Positions 21,829 to 27,722 of a stretch of DNA of 27,722 bases are shown piece by piece. The DNA is taken from the NCBI GenBank assembly GCA_910592005.1, contig CAJVPP010000687.1:1-27722 (forward strand), read 5' to 3'. Position numbers and translations under genes: made by a program. The notes under the pieces were generated by a model. The model had not been told where the DNA came from, searched no databases, and saw nothing but the letters and a program-made list of their open reading frames with translations. The first letter of the stretch is position 1; the number at the start of each line of letters is the position of its first letter. The DNA comes from Funneliformis mosseae. Taxonomy: Eukaryota > Glomeromycota > Glomeromycetes > Glomerales > Glomeraceae.

Positions 21829-22936
21829 GATTTCACAAGTAAAATATTATTTTATATACATATATCTTATATATATTTTTCATTTTTTTTTTTTTTTCTG
21901 GATTGAAACCTTTGACCAATTATAACCAAATAAAAATTTAACAGTATTTATCATTGCAAATTATTTTCCATCTATTCCCCCATCAAAAAATTTCGTGTAA
22001 ACTAGAGCGAAACCTTTTTGAGATAAAATAAATTCGTTTTATTTAATAAAAACAATCACGACAAAAGATAAGGGGACTCTTATCATGTTGAATCTAACTA
22101 TATTTGGAAATCGGTCAAATTTTTACTTTTTTTTTCGCGTAAAAATGATTTGAGACCATAGCAAAAGCTAACTAAAACAAAAACTTTGCTTATTGTATGA
22201 TCGCTTGTAAAACAAACAAAGAAACGATTTCTATTAGATTACATAATCAGCAATTCTTTAATTTTTCCGGATTAGGTAAAATCAGCCAATCAGGTTTTTT
22301 TTTTGAAAGTTGACGAAAAAAGTTCATCTTTTACAATATGAAAAAGTATGTTTCTTTCACTCGCCTCTTAATTTATTTTATCATTTCAAGTGTAACTCTA
22401 TAATTACATGTAGTGATCCCGCCTTGATGCAGTTTTGCATCATCTGGCTTATCAAAGGGAATTACCTATTAGATGGTAAGTTGTGTACACATCTTTTCAT
22501 GCATTGGGATGCAGAATTTGGTTATCCGACAGAAAAGATACAAGGAAAAAAAGATGACTATATAGAAAATTCCTTTCCAGATAATCTGACACGTGAGCTA
22601 TATTTACTGTACGTACAAATCACCTATAAAATTATAAATTCATTTTCATGATTTAATGCATTGAAAAATTTATCATTTGTATCTATACAAAAAGAGAATT
22701 CTCAAGTTAAGATTATGTATGATATCATTATTACTTTTTATTATTCCGAAAAAAGCCTTTTCAAAGCTGATTATATCAAAGAATACTGATTAGCAAATAC
22801 TAATATAAATCATTATCGCGAAAAAAAAAAAATAAAGTAAATGAACATACCAATTTGTTATAAAATATTCATATTACTAATTAATCGCGTTTTTTTTTAT
22901 TTTGAAACTCGCGAAAGAATTGTTTTTATTATTGCT
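21737..22936. other. convergent intergenic region
   Basis: Lies between two 3' ends, so no promoter is required here. It contains a T32-A13 tract (21784-21828) and an open stretch of 113 codons (22310-22651) that starts with TTG, lacks an early ATG and shows no domain. That stretch contains good GTAAG-like and TGTAG-like splice words and might be a gene fragment, but I cannot support it as a gene. A CACGTG occurs at 22590-22595. Confidence 0.5.
21784..21828. repeat. T32-A13 tract downstream of DUF7918-like gene
   Basis: A run of 32 T directly followed by 13 A, the second such T-to-A switch around this gene. It may arise by slippage and may help define the 3' end or chromatin boundary. Confidence 0.7.
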
Positions 22937-25900
22937 TCACATAAAATACATAACCTATTAAACAATTATTAATATATATTATGCAGTTGATTCAAAGAAG
23001 TTCGCAAAACAAAATAATTACTTTTTGTAATTCAGGTTTAACTACGGCAAAAGTTGAAGCGGCTCCTTGATCTCCTTCGCTATCGGATTCTGTATCACTC
23101 CAATGATCCTTTGCGTGAAATCGTGCTCGTCGGCATACAATATGAGCGTAATATACAGGAGGAACCTATTCATCGATTAGAAAGAATTCTATGCAAGAAA
23201 AATAAATTGTAAAACATACCAAAGAAACAGCGCGTGTGCAGCGAGCAAATAAATAGCATAAATTATATGAAAGTACTTGAAGTCTAAAACGTTCGCATTG
23301 ATTAATTTACATTGAATATATTAAATATAAAGCAAATGTTTCTTTTTATAAACTTACGCGTCAGATGTGAAAGCATTTTCGTCAAATAGGACATGATAAT
23401 GAGTTGGCCTAGATGTACCTTGCAATCCGGCATGACTTTGAAGATCTAAAAAAAAAAAAAGATTAATGTCAAAATGAGTTAATTGTATATGCCGTGAAAT
23501 CATTTAAATTTAAACTATAAATACAAAAATCGAATTCATAGGGATGAGTGATTCCGGATTCGATTACAGTCCCAGGAAGGCAATTTCCAGTTCTATCAGA
23601 GTCGCGTTTATCTAGAGGAAAGAAACGAGTGTGATGTCGCTTTTGAACGACCACAAAAGTGATAGTCGGTTTATATGTCTGCTCAAGAGACATGCATGCA
23701 GCTATCTCGAGAAAAAAAATTAATTCACGAGGAAAAAAATTTCAAATTAATCATATTCAATATAAAAAAAAAAATTATTAGAATACCCCGAACCGCACTA
23801 ATTTCTCCATCAAGAACTTGAGCAAATTGACCTTCAGAAACACCATCGCGATAAAAGAGAATTCTATCTGGTTTTCTTCCGCAAGTCTGATAAAAGGTTT
23901 TTAAAAGTTCTTTAACCATATTAGCCAAATCTGCAATAATTTCAGTACGACTAGTTTGAACTCTAATTGCTGCCGAATATCTTGATGCCCTAGCATCCAT
24001 AGATGCACAAAGAGCTGCAATTGAAGGTCGAGAAGGATCACCTTTTTTATCGTTAAGGAAAGCGTATTAAAAATTTGCTAAATGGAATAATTTTTATATT
24101 TTTTTTTTTCTTTGCTTACCGGGAGATGGATGTGAAATGTCGGCCCCCATAAGAATAGTAGGTCTATCGGTAATGAAAGGAATTTGACTAGGGTTTATAA
24201 ATGAGTTCATTCCACCGAGTTTTACATTGATTTTAAGACATAAATTTGCACAATACTGTTTCTTTGCTTGCATCATATGTCGACTTTGGACACATTGACT
24301 CGCAACACCTATGACAGTATCGGTAACACGTTTAATTTCAGCATAAAGAGGAACTCCGGTGTTGGGAAGAATACAAATTATCAACTGCGGCTGAGCTTTG
24401 GCGGCATTTCCTGCATATAGCCATGATGTCTTTAGCGTACCCTCAATATCGCCTTGAGGATTCGTATGCATTATAGGTGGTGTTCTATTTGGAACACTCT
24501 AAATGATACAAAAATTAGGATGAATTATCAGCCTTAGTCATATGATAAATAAAAATATTTCCTACCATTCCGTTTTCTTGACAAGTAATTACTAGCTCTC
24601 GAATAAATGCTTGAATAGATTGTGTTGGAAGATCGCGTTCTGATCCAAATGCAAGAATTGACCACGAACCAAGAACTGCGCCTTGTGCTACTTTCTTATC
24701 TTTTAAGTTCCAAGATCCATCGCGTGGTTGGAAAGTATGTTCACGCGAAGAAGGATGATACTGTAAAGTTGGTACAGGAAGAACGCGTGCCTGAATCTGT
24801 TGTAAATATAATAAATAATAATAATAATAATAATGTTTATTGGTTCGATTCTGAAAGTGTAAAATTTATTAATAAAATCTACTCACCACTATCATATCGT
24901 TTGTGACTTCCAAACCAAATTGTTTGAGATAATCATTCTTACGGTAGCTAAGGATGTCAACACCTTGTTTAATTTTATTTGCACGCATATGTGGTGACTG
25001 GCACGTAAATTTAATCATATCGGCCGTTTGTTTTTCATTCAGCTTGCGTATATGACGTTGACCCTATGATATATTATCATTAAAACTAACAAAAAATTAT
25101 ATCATATAATTCACAAATTATAAAAAGAAATTGTTATATTCACTTCGATAACTTCGCAAACCTCGAGTGGAAGGTAAACGTTCTTTTGAACTATTGCGCA
25201 AGGAAGGAATGGATAGGATAAACGTCTACCGTATGTTTTGGCAAAGTAACTCGCAACATCTATAGTAGTGCCATCGCCTGCATCAAATCTTGTTTGAGAC
25301 GCAGGTGTAGGTGTGAGTTTAACGATTTTGAAATTTCGTTTGGAAGTTGCTTCGCCACGGTGAATAACGCGAATTTTAAGGTTTTTTAACGTTTTTTCAG
25401 CTCTAATTAGTTCTTTATCAGTAATGCCTCGACGAAGGTCATCAGGAGTTCTACGGCCTAAAATTTTGGTAACAATTTGTACAAGAGGTCCTGACTCATA
25501 AAACGCGGTTGCACTCAAGTCAACGTTGATTAACATTTTTTCTAAAATTATTATATTAAATAACGAGAAAATAATATAAAATTAAGAAAATTAGAAGCAC
25601 ATTAAAAACATTACAAACCTTGAGCAGGACGCGCCGATTGATAATATCCTTGCCAAACTTCAGCACCACCAAAGAGTGGTTGTGCTCCAGCTTTCGTGAA
25701 AAAGGAACGTCCGACCGTAACGTGTTGCATTGAGGGAAGATGGCGAATTAGAACATCAAGTGCCATAATCGCTAATTTTTAAAATTTCAAAAATAAAATA
25801 AATAAATTGCTCTAAAAAAGAAAATCCGGAACGAATAATTTTAATTTACCAGTTAAGCAGTTAGGTGTCATAGAATTTCTTCCTTGAAGAAATCGATGAA

Positions 25901-26435
25901 GTTCATCCATATAAATTTCTCCAGTTTTCTTAATTTTGAACTTGAAAATTTTTGGAGTACGCTTGATAAAAACTATTTCATTTTCGGGAAGAGTAACCTA
26001 CATTTATAAACTTTATTAAAGAAACTAAAGATAATCAACTAAATAAATAGTTTTTAACTCACGTCAAAAGTGGCCGCATCCCCAAATGGGAAGTTTTGAG
26101 GAGCGAAAATATTCTTTCGTCCTAAAACGATAAGAAAATGATTGATATGCCGCAATAATAATTAAATTTTGTTATATTAAAGACGAACCATCAAAGACGG
26201 ATCTAATTCCATTCAATTTTTCCTCACGATGAATCGTTTCAAACTCTTCAAATAACTTTCTGTTGAGTGCAGGTGGCACATCTGGGGTAATGGTGACGTC
26301 GTAGTGGATAATATTTTGAGTTGGTAAAGCAAGAACTTCAAAGAAATTAGAACGCACTCGAATTTGTCTTCCCAAAGTCCCTACAGACGGTCTTCTACAG
26401 AAAGTACTAATAATATTTTGACGAACTTCAGACAT
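22937..26435 (-). CDS. Argonaute protein, slicer-competent
   Basis: Fourteen exons on the minus strand: 26435-26189, 26121-26063, 25997-25850, 25771-25619, 25541-25144, 25063-24887, 24796-24566, 24498-24120, 24041-23787, 23701-23525, 23445-23358, 23283-23220, 23165-23022 and 22954-22937. They code 845 residues with consistent phases. Order: N domain (to about 150), L1 with GRSFFT (172-177), PAZ (about 230-340), MID (about 400-540), PIWI (to the end). The RNase H tetrad is intact: Asp591 ([10 protein letters not shown]), Glu631 (TEII), Asp663 ([11 protein letters not shown]), His800 ([11 protein letters not shown]). The first three are spaced exactly as in human AGO2. The MID 5'-phosphate pocket keeps Tyr523, Lys527, Gln539, Lys560 and Lys564. 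The last exon adds only VMYFM, the expected Argonaute C-terminus. It should load small RNAs and cleave complementary transcripts. It is a fungal/animal AGO-clade protein, not Piwi. It shares a promoter region with the gene at 27101. Confidence 0.95.
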
Positions 26436-27100
26436 GTTTATATAATTGATATTTTAATGTGTTATGAAAGAAAATTTTCTTATAAAGAAATCGGTGTGCG
26501 AAATGAAGGATGTTCATTTATACACATTTCAAAATGTAAATTCACGCGAAAGCAACAAAAGCAAATATTGTATAACCAATTCCGTTAGTAATTGCTTGAT
26601 AAAACGAGAACATAAATGGTTTTAGAATTTAAAATGGCAATCTTTGTGCAGGATTTTATCTTTTAATACCGATGAGACGTTTCGTTGGAATTCATTTATA
26701 TATAACAAAAGAGTTACATGTTAGTTATTCGATTGTTGAGTGAAACTAGATCTCAATAAATTCCTTTCTGCATTTTAAAAATATATTTCATTAGAACTCC
26801 GTCTGAGCATAATATATTCAACACAATCTAATGATCATAAAAAATATATACTGTATAATATCTAATATATGTACTGTAAATTTATTCAGGAAAAGTTTAA
26901 ATTATTAAACTGTTCCAAATTTGGTAGCATGTCACAAACTTATTTACTTTGACATGTTGACATGAGGTCGATTCTGCATGTGGAATCTTGTGATACAAAT
27001 CATTTGATTATATTTCAACCCTTTTTCATAACAACCGGACCCTCTCAAGCTTTTTTTTATTGGGTACATATTAAAAAAAGGAGTTTTGTTATTCGATATT
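26436..27100. promoter_or_regulatory. bidirectional promoter region, Argonaute and ZNFX1-like gene
   Basis: This 665-bp stretch separates two divergent ATGs and must contain both leaders and promoters unless an upstream non-coding exon exists. It is AT-rich without long homopolymers. Frames inside it are short and partly overlap the gene starts. I see no conserved motif that I can name. Confidence 0.55.
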
Positions 27101-27722
27101 ATGTCGCGTAATAAAAGAAAAGGTAAAGGTACTGGTCCAAGCGAAGGGTCTCGCAATACTCCTAATGTCAATCTTAAGCCTCGGAGAACACCACGAAATA
27201 ATGGTAATTCTCCTCAAGGCAGCGGAGGGCGTGGTCACGGACACGATTTTGGAGTATCTAACGAAGAAATAGAACGAGTTAATGCTAGACAACATAACGC
27301 TCTTTTGGAAAATTTACAATCCTCTGCGCTTTCATATGATGGAAGTGACAAGCTTGTTTTCCTTTCTAGTAATAATTTGGAGGGTGCGTGGCGTAACTTG
27401 ATCAGAAAAGAATTCCGCGATCAACGAATGATTAAATACTTCATCACGTCATGTTTGTTGGATGCTGATAAACAGACTGGTGTGGCAATAGAAACTCTCG
27501 TAGAACAATTGGGAAATCCTAAATTGGGCATTCTTCGATTACGAGAGATTTGTCAGGTATTTTTATTTATTTAAGAAATAAATTAATCAATAGATAAATC
27601 ATTAAAATTTAACTAAGAAATTTCTTCAAATGAATAAATTGGTTACCTGTTTAGTACAAAATATCTGTTGATGCTGGATTCAAAAAAGATACTGCTTCAT
27701 TTCAAAGTGTTATTCTTCCCTT
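27101..27722 (+). CDS. 5' part of a probable ZNFX1/NFX1-type helicase, truncated by window end
   Basis: Exon 1 is 27101-27556 (152 codons, phase 0, CAG|GTATTT), intron 27557-27654 ends TGTTTAG, and exon 2 starts at 27655 and runs off the window. Residues 1-55 are basic and Gly/Arg-rich (RNKRKGKGTG, GGRGHGHD), likely RNA-binding and disordered. Residues about 60-150 look helical, and ILRLREICQ joins YKISVDAGFKKDTASFQSV. The LREI...DAG...SFQ...LP pattern is what I recall just before the helicase core in fungal NFX1-type/ZNFX1-like proteins. Members include RNA-silencing factors of the C. elegans ZNFX-1 and fission yeast Hrr1 group. No helicase motif is visible because the window stops, so the family is an inference; the gene model itself is good. 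It lies head-to-head with Argonaute. Confidence 0.5.

Noticed and set aside
22310..22651. Open stretch of 113 codons between the convergent genes
   Set aside because: It begins at TTG, has no early ATG, shows no domain or composition bias, and could arise by chance; kept only as a note in the intergenic entry.
24622..24906. Plus-strand frame opposite Argonaute
   Set aside because: It is the antisense shadow of exons 6-7, and the minus-strand reading has full Argonaute homology.

Overview
This window looks like a piece of a very AT-rich fungal nuclear genome, most probably an arbuscular mycorrhizal (Glomeromycotina, Rhizophagus-like) or closely related mucoromycotan fungus. The reasons are short GT-AG introns of about 55-120 bp in every gene, a fungal ACO2-type aconitase, a fungal/animal-type Argonaute, a DUF7918-like protein, and decayed PIF1-like helicase and hAT transposase copies embedded in AT deserts. 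No database search was possible, so the organism and all families are read from motifs only.

Layout. 1-4660 is an AT desert with no supportable gene. 4661-6957 (minus) is a five-exon bHLH-zipper transcription factor with an Asn/Ser/Gln-rich N-terminal half and a very long repeat-filled HLH loop. 6958-8410 is the divergent upstream region shared with the next gene; it holds an 8-bp direct repeat and a perfect 11-bp hairpin that stops 3 nt before the next start codon. 8411-11772 (plus) is a complete 13-exon mitochondrial aconitase of the ACO2 (lysine pathway) type. 12106-13379 (minus) is a dead PIF1-like helicase with Walker A, Walker B and C-terminal motifs still readable through stops and at least one frameshift.

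13795-18423 is a complete but dead hAT-type DNA transposon (about 4.6 kb). It has imperfect terminal inverted repeats, an 8-bp near-perfect target duplication, repeat arrays near both ends, and a BED-finger/hAT transposase pseudogene whose stops mostly fall at Trp or Gln positions. Nested inside that pseudogene is a 133-bp foldback MITE with its own target duplication. Between the transposase and the right end lies an array of about 52-bp units, each able to form hairpins. 18424-20779 is again an AT desert.

20780-21736 (plus) is a three-exon DUF7918-like protein. It converges on a 14-exon Argonaute gene (22937-26435, minus) with an intact D-E-D-H slicer tetrad and MID 5'-phosphate pocket. Across a 665-bp divergent promoter, 27101-27722 (plus) is the 5' end of a gene that resembles the N-terminus of ZNFX1/NFX1-type helicases, a family with members in small-RNA silencing. 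If that assignment holds, the right edge is a head-to-head RNA-silencing gene pair, which is the most interesting functional hypothesis in the window. The best-supported structural discoveries are the delimited hAT element, its nested MITE, and the C-to-T-like pattern of its stop codons.
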